Source: Drosophila pseudoobscura
Taxonomy: Eukaryota; Arthropoda; Insecta; Diptera; Drosophilidae
Length of the DNA stretch: 64,000 bases
Assembly: GCF_009870125.1 (NCBI RefSeq)
Contig: NC_046683.1
Location: 17,741,001-17,805,000 of the forward strand
Direction: 5' to 3'
Shown here in pieces: positions 37,038 to 48,059 of this stretch. Position 1 is the stretch's first letter, and every line of letters begins with the position of its first letter. The position numbers were made by a program, and so were the translations under genes. The notes below the pieces were generated by a model. It saw only the letters and a list, made by a program, of their open reading frames with translations, searched no databases and was not told where the DNA came from.

Positions 37038-38508
37038 ATGGACATGGACATGAACGTGGACCTGGGTGCCCCGGCATCCCAGTCGATATACCCGCATTCG
37101 GCAACAATGTTTGCCGCCATCAGTGCCTGCGTCTTCACGACCATCGGCGTGCTAGGTGAGTGAATGAAGTGTGTACCTTCGTCTGGCATCTGCTAACCTG
37201 CTTAACTACTTCTGCACCAGGAAACCTAATCACTCTGCTGGCTCTGCTCAAGAGCCCGACGATACGGGAGCATGCGACGACAGCTTTTGTCATATCCCTG
37301 AGCATATCAGACCTGCTATTCTGCTCCTTCAGCATGCCCCTGACAGCAGTTCGGTTCTTCCAGGAGGTGAGTCCGACCCCGTACACACAGTGGCCATTCA
37401 ACAATCAGTAACGCGTTTCCACCACAGAGCTGGACCTTCGGCACCACCTTGTGCAAGATATTCCCCGTCATCTTCTACGGCAACGTGGCCGTCTCACTTC
37501 TCAGCATGGTGGGAATCACCCTCAATAGGTAGGAGCTGGCGGCTAAGCCGCTCTGCGAAGGCTCTTGACTAATCCACACCCTGGTGTAATCCCCTTGCAG
37601 GTACATACTCATCGCTTGCCATAGCCGATACTCCCAGATCTACAAGCCTAGGCTCATAACGCTGCAGTTGGTTTTTGTCTGGGCCGTGTCTTTTCTGCTT
37701 CTGGTGAGTACAAAATGGACAGCGATTAAGTGTCGGAAATATCAAATTGAATATTACAGCTGCCACCCATTCTGGGGATCTGGGGGGAAATGGGACTGGA
37801 TGAGGCGACGTTCTCCTGCACAATACTCAAGAAGGAGGGCAAGTCGATCAAGAAGACGCTCTTCCTTATTGGTTTCCTGCTGCCCTGCCTGGTCATCATA
37901 ATCTCCTACTCCTGCATTTACATTACTGTGCTGCACCAGAAGAGGAAAATCCGGAGCCACGACAACTTCCAGATTGGCGCCAAAGCGGCGGGCAAGGGGG
38001 AGTCTGGGGGCTCGTACGTGACGACAACGTGCACGAGAAAGGTGCGCGAGGACAACCGACTCACTGTAATGATGGTGACGATCTTCCTGTGCTTCCTCAT
38101 CTGCTTTCTGCCACTGATGCTGGCCAATGTGGTGGACGATGAGCGGAAAACCTCCTATCCCTGGCTGCACATAATAGCCTCAGTCATGGCGTGGGCCTCG
38201 AGCGTCATCAATCCGATCATTTACGCGGCTAGCAATCGAAACTACAGGCAAGTGGCATGGTCACCCTTTCCCCCCGTCCCCCTCCCCAACCGATAATATA
38301 TGTATATCCTTGCTCTTGCAGAGTGGCCTACTACAAGATATTTGCGCTTCTCAAGTTCTGGGGCGAGCCCCTGTCGCCGATGCCAAGCAGGAACTATCAC
38401 CAAAGCAAAAACTCAAAGGAACTCTCGGGCGTCATCCGCAGCACTCCGCTCTTTCACGCTGTTCAAAAGAACAGTACTAACCAAATGTGCCAAACATATT
38501 CAGTATGA
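37038..38508 (+). CDS. Tre1: Tre1, rhodopsin-family G-protein coupled receptor
   Basis: Tre1 guides primordial germ cells across the midgut and acts in neuroblast polarity and immune/behavioural settings. Six exons (37038-37155, 37221-37366, 37428-37528, 37601-37703, 37760-38247, 38322-38508) give about 380 residues with seven hydrophobic segments. Visible motifs: GNLITLLALLKSP in TM1, a SISDLLFCSF stretch in TM2, NRYILIAC at the end of TM3 (NRY replacing DRY, characteristic of Tre1 and Moody), WGEMGLDEATFSC in loop 2, a long basic third cytoplasmic loop, and NPIIYAASNRNYR ending TM7. The tail ends QMCQTYSV. Length and C-terminus fit Tre1, not the longer paralogue Moody. The last intron (38248-38321) begins GCAAGT, a GC-AG intron. 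Start chosen at the first Met after a clear acceptor. Confidence 0.93.
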
Positions 38509-38519
38509 TTGAGTCGATG

Positions 38520-39002
38520 TCGAGCCTCTTCCTTTGCATTAGAGCTGTTCATCATACCAATTACCTACCAATTACTTCCTAATTTATGTATGTACATATA
38601 CGTGTATTAAACCGCGTATGAAGTCGGAAGCAACGGAAATAAATATAACTTTAGATCAATTTAGAATGCCAGGTCTACGTTTGATTAAACTGAATTTATG
38701 TGGGGGAACTGGAAACCCTATAGAGGATTGGTTACGGCTCGAACCAAAGCCTAAATTCTACTTTACGTAAAGATTATTTACGACAGCTGGTTGAGCGTTA
38801 TGAAGCCATTAGGAATCGAACCACAAAATCATTCATAAGTTGAGGCACACGCGTTTTTCACACTTCAATTTGGGACGCTCCCAGCATGGCAAACAAAAAG
38901 TTGTAATCACATTAAAAAAATTGTTTATTTTTCGTTTTCTTCTATTTGCTGGATAACTCTTAACGTCCTCAAGAAATGCAACAGAACTAATTGTTGCAAT
39001 AT
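38520..39002. other. Spacer between Tre1 and RpL35
   Basis: Convergent 3' flanks of Tre1 (+) and RpL35 (-). An AATAAA at about 38638-38643 is a likely Tre1 poly(A) signal. No gene seen. Confidence 0.45.
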
Positions 39003-39609
39003 TTATGCCTTGACGGCATATTTGCGCTGAGGGAAGATGGAACGCTTGCGAATTTCCTTCAGCGTCTTGCGGTTGGCATCGCGAGGCGACAGAGCCTTGC
39101 GGATGGCGCGAGTCTTCTTGCGGCGCAGATCCAGGGGCTTGTACTTCTTGTTCTTGAAGACCTTGCGCAGGTTCTCCTTCTGCTTCTGGTGCATGACAAT
39201 GTAGACGCGAGCGATCGCCTTGCGCACCACACGGCTGCAAAACAAACAAGTCGGTAAGTCTTGAGGCAAGGGAGCTGGGCAAAACACTACTTACATCTTG
39301 GAGAGCTTGGAAGGCGCTCCTCCGGTGACCTTAGCCACACGCAGATTGAGGAGCTCATTCTTGAGCTCATCCAATTGCTTGGTGAGCTCCTTCTTGTCCT
39401 TGGTTCTCAGCTCGGAGCACTTGACCTTTACCTGAGTGAGGCAAAAAATCATCGAATTATTAGTTATTCAGAAAGCACTAAAACAAATATTATTCTCATC
39501 ACAAATTAGGTATTGCTGTCTTTGATTTTCACACATTTTTTTTATGTATTATGCACGGATGTCTGTTATTTTCATAGATTATTTTTCACACAAAATCGGC
39601 ACCAACCAT
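39003..39609 (-). CDS. RpL35: 60S ribosomal protein L35 (uL29)
   Basis: A component of the large ribosomal subunit near the exit tunnel. Exons are 39609-39607 (only the ATG), 39431-39295 and 39234-39003, giving 123 residues, the standard length. The protein reads [41 protein letters not shown] and continues with [30 protein letters not shown]. The first intron starts directly after the start codon, a common design in fly ribosomal protein genes. Upstream on the minus strand a pyrimidine tract (CTTCTTTCTTTTTT, about 39622-39642) fits a 5' TOP leader. It is divergent from Rab18. Confidence 0.95.
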
Positions 39610-40065
39610 TTTTCTCGCTGGTCACGTCAAAAAAGAAAGAAGAAACGATAACTGGTTGACGTCAAACCGATTTCGGAACCACGCAATGAACCAGCGCGCT
39701 GGTTCAAATTCACTGTCATCGAACTAAAGTCGCTTTGGTTCATTTTGCTCTGGATGCATGGAAACTCTTATAACTAGGTGGCATATTTGCACTAAATTTT
39801 TTACGATTATTTAAAAGAAATCTGAGTATTTCGTTCAGATATATATTGAATATTCTTCGACAAAAAGAATATCGATGCAAAGAATCGGTTCATTCTGAGC
39901 TGCAATTTAGACTTATCGAACTCATTGCAGCGTCGAGCCATGTAAACAACTCGCAACCTTGCTCGCCAAAGATTCGCTGTATATTTAGATCCGCAATAGT
40001 TCTACAAATAAATAAGAGCCAATGAGTTCTTTAAAAAAGCACAACAGACACATTAATTGATAACA
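39610..40065. promoter_or_regulatory. Shared divergent promoter region, RpL35 and Rab18
   Basis: This 456-bp spacer separates two genes transcribed outwards. The RpL35 side carries the TOP-like pyrimidine tract. The middle includes AGAATATCGATGCAAAGAATCG near 39870, a possible DRE-like site. No coding sequence is seen. Confidence 0.5.
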
Positions 40066-40875
40066 ATGGCTGATAGGGCTATCAAGCTGTTAGTCATCGG
40101 AGAAAGTGGTGTAGGCAAATCCAGGTATGTTATATACATATGTATATATATATCAGTGCCTTAGACCTGCTGCGTATATTCCATATACGAACGCCCTTCC
40201 ATTGTATATATACATATATTTACGCACCAGATATAAGCTAGAAGTTTCACTGTTTGCATCATGTTTTTCTAATAGCTTAATACGGCGCTTTGTCGAGAAC
40301 AAATTCGACGAGAATCATGACGTCACAATTGGCATGGACTTTAAAAGCAAGGTGATGAATGTCGACGGAATTGACTACAAAGTAGCACTCTGGGACACTG
40401 CGGGAGCCGAAAGGTTTCGCAGTCTGACACCGAGCTTTTATCGGAAGGCTCTTGGCGCCATCCTGGTCTACGATATCACGAACCGCGATTCCCTGGTCAA
40501 ACTTGAGGCCTGGCTGGCCGAGCTGGACAGCTACAGCGATAATCCCAACATAGCCATAATCGTCGTGGGAAATAAAATCGACCAGGAGCGTGTTGTCGAT
40601 CGCGAGGAGGGGCGCAAGTTTGCCCGAAAGCATCGTGCACTCTTCATCGAGACCTCGGCCAAATGCGACCAGTTCGTTAGTGATGTGTTCAAGGACGTTG
40701 TTGAGAAGGTAACTGATTACATGGTGAAGTTTGGTATATGTATGTTCAGAAATAATCCATTTTTCTCTTGCAGATTGTATCCTCGGAGTATTTTGGCAAC
40801 GGATATGGCTCCGATGGCATGGATATTGGAGGCAATGACGTTCACGAGAAACCTGCCTCGACGTGTAATTGTTGA
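40066..40875 (+). CDS. Rab18: Rab18 small GTPase
   Basis: A membrane-trafficking GTPase linked in the family to ER, lipid droplets and secretory traffic. Exons 40066-40124, 40276-40708 and 40774-40875 give 197 residues. Visible motifs: P-loop GESGVGKS at 12-19, the effector segment DENHDVTIGMDFKSK, the switch II motif DTAGAERFRSL, NKID for guanine recognition, ETSAK, and a C-terminal CNC for double geranylgeranylation. The switch II Gln expected in DTAGQE is Ala here (codon GCC), so intrinsic GTP hydrolysis is predicted to be weak. The long second frame that reads through the last intron is not the real C-terminus: the spliced frame ends in CxC, as a Rab should. Identity follows from overall match to Drosophila Rab18. 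Confidence 0.94.
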
Positions 40876-40879
40876 CGTT

Positions 40880-42265
40880 CGTGTATTTCAACCAGATGTT
40901 ATGTGTGCTTTGTCAAATTTTTAGCGTGTATTTTCTTATTTGTTTCAATATCATTAGCATAAAGTCAAACTAACCCTTCAATTTGTTTCGCCTATAAAGC
41001 CCATGCTCGTGCATTCAAGCTATTTTGTCTCTAAGGATCGCAAACACTAATAGATTCGAAGAATAACTCCAACTGTCAATACTTATTGGAAAATGTAGGA
41101 CGGCTCGAAGTTCTTTAATCTACCTAAATCAAAACATTTGTTTACCAATGAGCTCAGCGAGTGACGCTTATTAATAGCTTAGTAATCGGTTCATACATTC
41201 AGATTCACATACATAGAAGGCAGGGAATGCACAGTAGGGCTTATCTATATCTCATTCTAAAGGTAATAACCAGCTGTAACGTGAGTTGCGTATATTCATA
41301 TCCAATATTAGGATTTATGTAACTTGTACACTATATATTCCTGCACTCCGTTTATCCTCCTTCCACCTAATGATAAATATTCCTGTTTTTACCGCAAATC
41401 GTACTGTAATTTGCTTTCCCTCTCTCTCTCTTCCCAACGAGATACCATCCAGTCGTTATAGGGGCGCCACTTGACGAGAGAGAGTGATAGCGAGCGCGTG
41501 GCAGGGGATTCACCTTGTCTTCGATCTGATCCAAAGGAAACATTCTGTCAGATGTTATATCATATTTTCTTCCCCGTCATTAACGAAACCCAAAAATATA
41601 TTAAGCTGATTATCCTTTCATTTTTTGTTTTTATTTAAATGACATTTCTGTTTTCTTTCAAGTCAAAATGTTCTTTTGTGAACTACATACTTTCCGAAAA
41701 AATAGCGTACAGAGTAAATTGACTTTGATGTCACTAGTGAAAATTAGGAAGGATGTAGAATAGCAACACAAGTCCAATCGGCACGACAGTTTATGGTAGT
41801 TTCTAAAATTATAATGAAGGTGCATTGTAATATATGTATGTATACTAGTACGATATCCCCTTTTCCATCTAAGCGGAAAAAGCCTTAACAGTCACGCTGA
41901 CTGAAATGTTCATGGGTTTGCGACATTGTGGTTTTCGTTTGGAGCTGGTTTTGCTTCTGTTCTTGGTGTCTGTTTGTTTTGTTTTACTCTTCGAGTAAGA
42001 GTGTATTTACATTTATCGGCGATTCGATGTGGCAATTACCGCTATCGCTAACAAGGTGGATTGAGAAGTCGTTGAGGATGCGCTATTGCTTAAGAAAGAA
42101 GGAGGACGCTTATAAAACAAAGCTCGACATTTGGCCGCAACAATTCCCGGAGCATGCCCTTTATATACATTTTGTAGTCGTATAGGTTCCGTAAGTATAA
42201 CTTAAGATCTATCAACGTATATCGTTCGTCTCTCGTACAGCACAGATCTGGTCGCGATCCGGTTG
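40880..42265. other. Spacer between Rab18 and the RBM25-like gene
   Basis: Convergent 3' flanks with no gene visible. One INE-1-like fragment lies at about 41340-41520. Short open frames near 41930-42185 overlap sequence just beyond the RBM25 stop and have no features. Confidence 0.4.
41340..41520 (+). mobile_element. INE-1-like repeat fragment
   Basis: The string CTGCACTCCGTTTATCCTCCTTCCACCTAATGA matches the left edge of the copy at 27845-27875, and the part GCCACTTGACGAGAGAGAGTGATAGCGAGCGCGTGG resembles its middle. No terminal tail is present. Confidence 0.5.
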
Positions 42266-42271
42266 CCTCCT

Positions 42272-45200
42272 CTACTTGCCCGAAATGCCGCTCTTTTTGG
42301 CATCCAGTTCGTAAATGAGCAGTCGCCACATTTTCACTACAAATACCTCAGCTTCCTCATCCAGTACCTGCAGGAGCACCAGCACCATCAGTGAGCAAAG
42401 TGAGTGAAAGAGCAGCAGAGAAATTAAGTTTGGATTAGTTTTCAGTTAAAGTTAAGCGGCTCAACGGACAGCTTACCATTTGCACATCGTCCAGGATGCT
42501 CTGGGGCTGGCTGCCGGCCAAAACTTTGGAACATATAAAGTCCACTAAAGTCGGCTCCGGCTCACCAATATACTCAATGATTTTCTTATTTATCCATGGA
42601 CGTATTTTTCGTTCCATTAGACCGCTATCGATCTCGTTGCGGTCAAGTTTATAATTAAATAGTTCCTCCTTTTGCGTGGGTATCCTGTCAATAATGCTTT
42701 TTATATGGCGCCGTTTTTCATCATACACCTTTGCACCATTCTCATCCTTTTTGGTGTTTGTCGCGGCAGCATCTGCGCTGTTGGTCGCAGATGCAGCTGC
42801 ATCATTCTTACCGTGTTTGCTACTGTGATGTTTGCCGCCCGATTGGCTGCTGGCGTTTGCGCTGTTGTTGCTTTTTCCGCCGCTCCCACTCCCGGACGAC
42901 GCTGATCCGGACCCAGAGCCCCCGCCAGCTTGGGCTATCTTCTGGCTAACAGCAGCGGCAGCAGCTGTGGCCGCAGACACGGCAGAGCTCTGGCGTTCCG
43001 CAGCAGTCATACTGCTGCTGTTCCCACCGCTGCCAGCCTGCTGATCTTGCTCATTGCTCATGTCGTCGTAATCTTTGTGTGGGATGGAATTAAATGTTAG
43101 GCAATGGTTCATGTGATTGTGCAATGGTCCCACTGTCTTACCTAGAGGAACCAGCTTGCGCTTCTTGGGGTTGATGTTCTCGTCGTTGTCGTCGTCGTTG
43201 ACGAAGACTCCTGTGGCCTCGATCTTCTTCTTCTTGAGGTTGTTGCCCAGAGTGAGCGAGATGAGCGGCATGGTGATGGGGGGAGTGGCCGAATGGACCA
43301 TGACCGAATCGTTCCCAGCCGCCAGGTCATTCATGGCACTCTGAGAAGGCGTGTGGATGTCGGCCACAGAGTCCCTGGACTCGCTATTCTGCCGGCTTAA
43401 ACTGTTTTGACGCGACGGCGACTTTTTGTTGTTGTTCTTGGCATAGGCACTGGCATTTGAGGCAGTGTCGGCTATTGAACCATGATCATCGTTTGATATG
43501 GAATCATCGTTGTGTTCAGCCAGGTCTGGATCGTAGGCCACCATTTCCTTGCGCCGTTTCTCCGCCGGTATCAGGGATGGGTCCTGGTTGTCAGCCGTCG
43601 CGGCCCCTGCAGCCGATTGCTTAGCCAGGCGATCGCGCTGGCCAGCTACTGGCTCTTGGTTGACGGTTACAAGAATGCGCGGTTCGTACAGCTTCTCGAT
43701 TTCGCGGCGGGCCTTCTCGTATTCCAGCGAAGGATTCTCGAACTCACCGCTGAAGATTTTGGTCTTCAGTTCGGCTAGTTCGTCCGCCTCCTTTTCCCGG
43801 TCCTTAGAATCTGCATCCGCTTCGCGTACACGCTCTGCCAGACGCTGCTGGAGCTCCCGACCTTTATAGTACAGCGAGTCGTCGCGTTCATCGTCGTAAT
43901 CTTCGACGAACTCTTTCAGGCGCTTGGCATCGCTTTCCCGCTCGTCATGACGCATCACCTCCTTCAGGCGGTACTGTAGAAAGAAACGAATGGAATCAAA
44001 TGAAATAGTGCATGACGTGTGTAAGGATGAACTCTCCTACCTTCTCGTTCTCCTTGCATTTGCGCTTCTCGCGCATCTCCCAGTTGGAGAGGCGCTGCTG
44101 GTAGGCGACTTCCTTTTCGCGGGCTTTCTTCTCTGCCTTTTTGCGCTCGCGCGTCTCCTCCTCCATTTCCTTCTCGCGCCGCAGGTCGCGAACTGGCTTG
44201 AGGATCTTCTCCTCGCGCTCGCGCTCTCTGTCCCGCTCTCGTTCTCTTTCACGCTCTCGCATCTCATTGCGCTCTCGTTCCCTCTCTCGCTCCCGGAGCT
44301 CGACACGCTCCCTCTCGCGCTCCCGCTCACGTTCACGCTCGCGCTCACGCTCCTTCTCACGGAGTTCACGCGCCTCCCTCTCCCTATCACGCTCCCTCTC
44401 ACGTTCGCGCTCGTGATCCTTGGAACGGGATTTGGACCGGCGACGTCGGCCCTCCTTCGTTTCGGGCCGTCGCTCCTTCTGTGTCATATCGATGGTCACG
44501 GGCTCCTTGCGGCTGCTGCTACTGCGCGCCGAGACGGAGACGGAAGCGGAGCCAGTGGCAGGGGCAGGGGCAGTGGGGGCCGAACCGGTTCCAGTCGAGG
44601 CAGGTGCTGTAACATCCTTTTCAACGATCTCGACAACGTCGTCAACTTCGGAGGCACTGGCCTTTCTAGTGGAAGATTTGCGCTCGCTGTCCCGCTGCTG
44701 CTTCTTCCGCTCCCTGTCGCGCTCCTTCTCCTTGCTGGCGGCCAGCTTCTCCTTTTCCTTCTCTTTCTCCAGCTCCTTGCGATGCTCATCGGCTTCCGCA
44801 CGTTTGCGAAACTTGCCGATCTCGCTGCTAATCAGATTGCGTTTCTCTTCCTCCAGTGCATTTTCGTTTAGGACCTTGATCTTGATGTCATCCTCCCGAC
44901 GCGTCTTCTTGTTGCGGTTACTACTCCCATAGAGATCACCGCGAGTACTCCCATCGAAGCCTTCGAACTCGTGCTTGTGCTCTTCGAGCAGATCTTGCAT
45001 CTGGTTGACGGCACGTTCGTCTTCAGTCTTTTCGTCCACAGCATTCGCTCCCTCACCGTTCTTGCATTCTTTCTCCTTGTAGTCTTCGATGAGTACTTTA
45101 TTCTTCGCATCCACCTTGGCCACCAGCTTCTTCCCATCGATTTCCATCTCGCTGAGCAAGCGAACGGCCCGCATCGCCGCAATAGGGCCACTGAAATAAT

Positions 45201-45728
45201 GCAAAGTTGCGTGTTAGAAGAGTATCAGGTATCACGTACCAATCACCAATGACAGACAAACGAGATAGAAGTGAACCTTAAAGTGTTCCCATTAGGGCGA
45301 AAACGTTCACTGCTACCTTGGGTTCGTCGAATCACTGCGTAAACCTACTCGAACTCGCAAAATCCGAATGTGGAGACGCGCTTCCAGTTGATGACCATGC
45401 CGCAGGTGGCGAGGATCCGTTTGAGCAGAGCCTCAGGGACCCGTTCGCTTATGTTGCCCACGAACACGGTTATGATTGGTCCACGGAACTGAGGTTGTGG
45501 CTCCGGCGGGCGGTGATACACTGTCGGCTGAGAGCTGATTGTGGCTGAGTTGCGAAAGCTGCGCGGCGGATTGCCCATGGACTGCATCATCTGCAAACAT
45601 AGATGGAACCGACCATATTAGTGCTGTTGGCCGACATAGTCGATGGAATTGCAGGTTTATCTTACGTGTGGTGGCGGAATTGACGCATTCATGTAGGGCG
45701 GCATTGGAGGACGCGGGGGGTAGGACAT
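42272..45728 (-). CDS. RBM25-like splicing factor (RRM, RE/RD-rich, PWI)
   Basis: A nuclear RNA-binding protein of the RBM25/S164 family that links U1 snRNP and 5' splice-site choice. Exons 45728-45666, 45590-45349, 45190-44041, 43973-43142, 43072-42477 and 42367-42272 give about 992 residues. After a Pro-rich start (MSYPPRPPMPPYMN) there is one RRM with ITVFVGNISERV and STFGFCEF (about 45-125), then a very long Arg/Glu/Asp/Lys-rich coiled stretch with RERERERE runs, a Ser-rich acidic middle with KKRKLVPL, a Gly/Ser/Ala low-complexity part, and a C-terminal PWI-like domain (ELFNYKLDRNEIDSGLMERKIRPWI..KIIEYIGEPEPTLVDFIC). CG4119 is the expected melanogaster orthologue. The 69-nt intron 43141-43073 has no in-frame stop. 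The repeat-rich central exon produces long false frames on the other strand. Confidence 0.92.
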
Positions 45729-47031
45729 TTTGCCGACTTTTCTTTGCTTTCGCCTTTTCTATATATTTTCCAAATGTTGGCGTGCGTGCAAATATAAGCC
45801 GACAGAATACACACACACAGTTAAATGCAACCACACACAAGCACACCACAGCGATACGCGCAAACGCCACACAGGAGAATGTGTGTTGTTATGTCGGTAA
45901 GCTTTACTCCACTGTATAGCCGAAAGTGATGGCAAATTTAATCGACCATTGACTTTCAACTAAGTTTATTATGAGTGCGAAATTTTTCGTACACATACAA
46001 AACTACACGTTAAATTTATTTAATTGTCTTCTTTTTACAACTCTGCGGCCGCTGCTGTAGAGATGGCAAAATTTCATCAAGCTGCTATCGAAACGGATAG
46101 CGATATCAGGTACAGACAGTGCACGATTGCCACACTTGGTGATTTTTTTTTGCGGTTAGGGAAGGTACATTTTGGTTAGTGCTCGTGCCCAGCAAAAAAA
46201 TAATCATTTTCCTTTCTAGTATTAATCGGTATTTTATACGATTCGATAACAACACCGTACTCACATCAGCAAATATTTCCATTGACCGAATCAGGGATGA
46301 TATTCGTATGGAAACGATAAAAAATATGCTATATTTTGTTCGATGGAAATTATTGCTCAGATCAGCAAAATATAAAACCGATAAATACTTGAAATTCAAC
46401 CGATACATACTGGAAATGCAAAGATGGTATTTGCTGGGCACGAGCGGAATATTTTTATATCCTATCTTTCGTCGACATGCTGGCATAAAAAAATGGAGGG
46501 AAGCAAGAAAATGTGTCAGTCGGCTAGAAAAATGAAATAATGAAGACAAATTTAATCTCATTAAGCAGTAAAATGAAAGCCGAATATATGGATTTTATAA
46601 TTTATTAGCAGTCATTTCATTAATTTATAAGCAGTTAAAGAACATGTTGATTTCATTTCTGTTTCACAAGAACCGATTTATCCAATATTGCTAGGCCTTT
46701 ACCGTGCATCGTTATCTTCCAGTGGCACAGCGCCCACAAACAATACATTCTGGCATAATGTCATACAAATTTGAATTTTCAACTGATTTTATTGGTAAAC
46801 AAATACATAAAAGTGAGCGTGTGCACCTGATCATTCTCTGTCCCGAGCGTATATACATATGGCTTTCAATCAATGGAACATTTTGTAGATCTGAGTACTA
46901 GGCTTTAAGGTTTTTATTGCTGGTCTCACTCTCTCTGCAATTGAAGTGTAGTGAAATGCGATGCATTATCGATAGATCAGTGTTATGTAATTTGCATAAT
47001 ATTCTATAGGATATATAAACAAAACAAAACA
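45729..47031. promoter_or_regulatory. Divergent intergenic region, RBM25-like gene and Sirt4
   Basis: The two genes point outwards from this 1.3 kb. Near 46080-46110 GCTATCGAAACGGATAGCGATATC carries DRE-like elements and a small inverted repeat, a plausible promoter. A larger imperfect inverted repeat occupies about 46183-46447. A second motif GCATTATCGATAGATC at 46962-46977 lies just before the Sirt4 start and fits a DRE (TATCGATA). Confidence 0.5.
46183..46447. repeat. Imperfect inverted repeat of about 265 bp (hairpin)
   Basis: The outermost arms match perfectly over 16 bases: GCTCGTGCCCAGCAAA at about 46180-46195 and its complement TTTGCTGGGCACGAGC at about 46430-46445. Going inwards the arms stay collinear but diverged: TTCtAGTATtaATCGGT pairs with TTCcAGTATgtATCGGT, and the segment ending TTTCCATTGA pairs with TTTCCATCGA. 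The stem spans roughly 115 bases per arm with a loop of some tens of bases near 46310. Open frames of 118 and 151 codons on opposite strands follow from this symmetry. It could be a foldback/MITE remnant or an hpRNA-type siRNA source. Confidence 0.7.
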
Positions 47032-48055
47032 ATGCGAGTAAATAACTTACTTAGATTTCGCAGCACTTCTCTGCAGAGGTGCAGCATCAAGCAGCAATAT
47101 GTGCCACAGCACAAGCCGGCGCTGGACGATGATATAAAGCGGCTGGAGGATTTTTTGCTCTCAAAACCAAATGTAGTTGTGTTGACCGGTGCAGGAATCT
47201 CAACGGAATCAGGTGACTTATATTGATCAAACATAATTAACTCTAGCTGTACGCAGAACAATCATGAAACCCTTGTTGCTTTCACCAGGTATACCCGACT
47301 ACCGTTCGGAGGGTGTCGGCCTGTACGCCCGCACCAACCACAAGCCCATTCAGCACATGGAGTTTTTAAAATCGTCCAACGTACGCAAACGGTACTGGGC
47401 ACGCAACTTTGTGGGCTGGCCGAGCTTCTCCGGTAAACAGGCAAACGCAACACACCATGCTCTGTCTCGTTTCGAACGCGAAATGCGCATTCAGTCGGTG
47501 GTCACCCAGAATGTCGATCGCCTTCACACCAAGGCTGGCACCAAAAACGTGGTAGAACTGCATGGCAGTGGTTACGTGATAAAGTGCCTGTCCTGCGAGT
47601 ATCGCACTGATCGCCACGAGTTTCAGCACATATTGGCCTCCCTTAATTCCACCTTCAATAATGTGCTGGAAATGACCCGGCCCGATGGTGATGTGGAGAT
47701 TCCACTCGATTATATAGAAAACTTCAAAATACCTGACTGTCCGCAGTGCGGTGGCGATCTCAAGCCAGATATTGTCTTCTTCGGGGACTGCGTGCCCAGG
47801 CAGCGCCTCGATAAGATCGCTGAAATGGTCTACAATAGCGACGGCCTGTTAGTGCTTGGTTCTAGTCTGCTCGTTTTTTCCGGCTACCGCATCGTTCTGC
47901 AGACCAAGGACCTCAAGTTGCCGGTGGCGATTGTAAACATTGGAGATACGCGGGCCGACCACTTGGCTGACATCAAAATTTCGGCCAAATGCGGCGATGT
48001 GATACCTAAACTGTTTGACTACCGCACGAGCGGCTCGGCCAATAGCAATAGCTAA
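47032..48055 (+). CDS. Sirt4: Sirtuin 4, mitochondrial NAD-dependent lipoamidase/ADP-ribosyltransferase/deacylase
   Basis: Two exons (47032-47212, 47289-48055) encode about 315 residues. The basic N-terminus MRVNNLLRFRSTSLQRCSIKQ fits a mitochondrial presequence. Sirtuin motifs in order: VVVLTGAGIST (NAD binding), GIPDYRSEGVGLY, TQNVDRLH, the catalytic ELHGSG His at about residue 152, paired zinc cysteines CLSC and CPQC, KPDIVFFGD, and GSSLLVFSGYR. The spacing and the class II features, including the long insertion between the zinc pairs, match SIRT4. It regulates mitochondrial metabolism. It is divergent from the RBM25-like gene and about 1.4 kb upstream of a second mitochondrial gene. The start was chosen at the Met that begins the basic leader, since the open frame extends a little further upstream without such a leader. 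Confidence 0.94.
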
Positions 48056-48059
48056 TATT

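Noticed and set aside
40709-40924. Read-through C-terminus of Rab18 ending in the retained intron frame
   Set aside because: Splicing 40708 to 40774 yields the expected IVSSEYF..CNC prenylated end; the read-through lacks a prenylation motif.
44141-44932. Long open frames on the plus strand, rich in Arg and Ser, opposite the RBM25-like exon
   Set aside because: They are the antisense of the Arg/Glu codon repeats in the real minus-strand exon; no start context, splice signals or domain support them.
46106-46561. A 151-codon minus-strand and a 118-codon plus-strand open frame
   Set aside because: They overlap the inverted repeat, and its symmetry accounts for both being open. No recognisable domain and atypical AT-rich composition.
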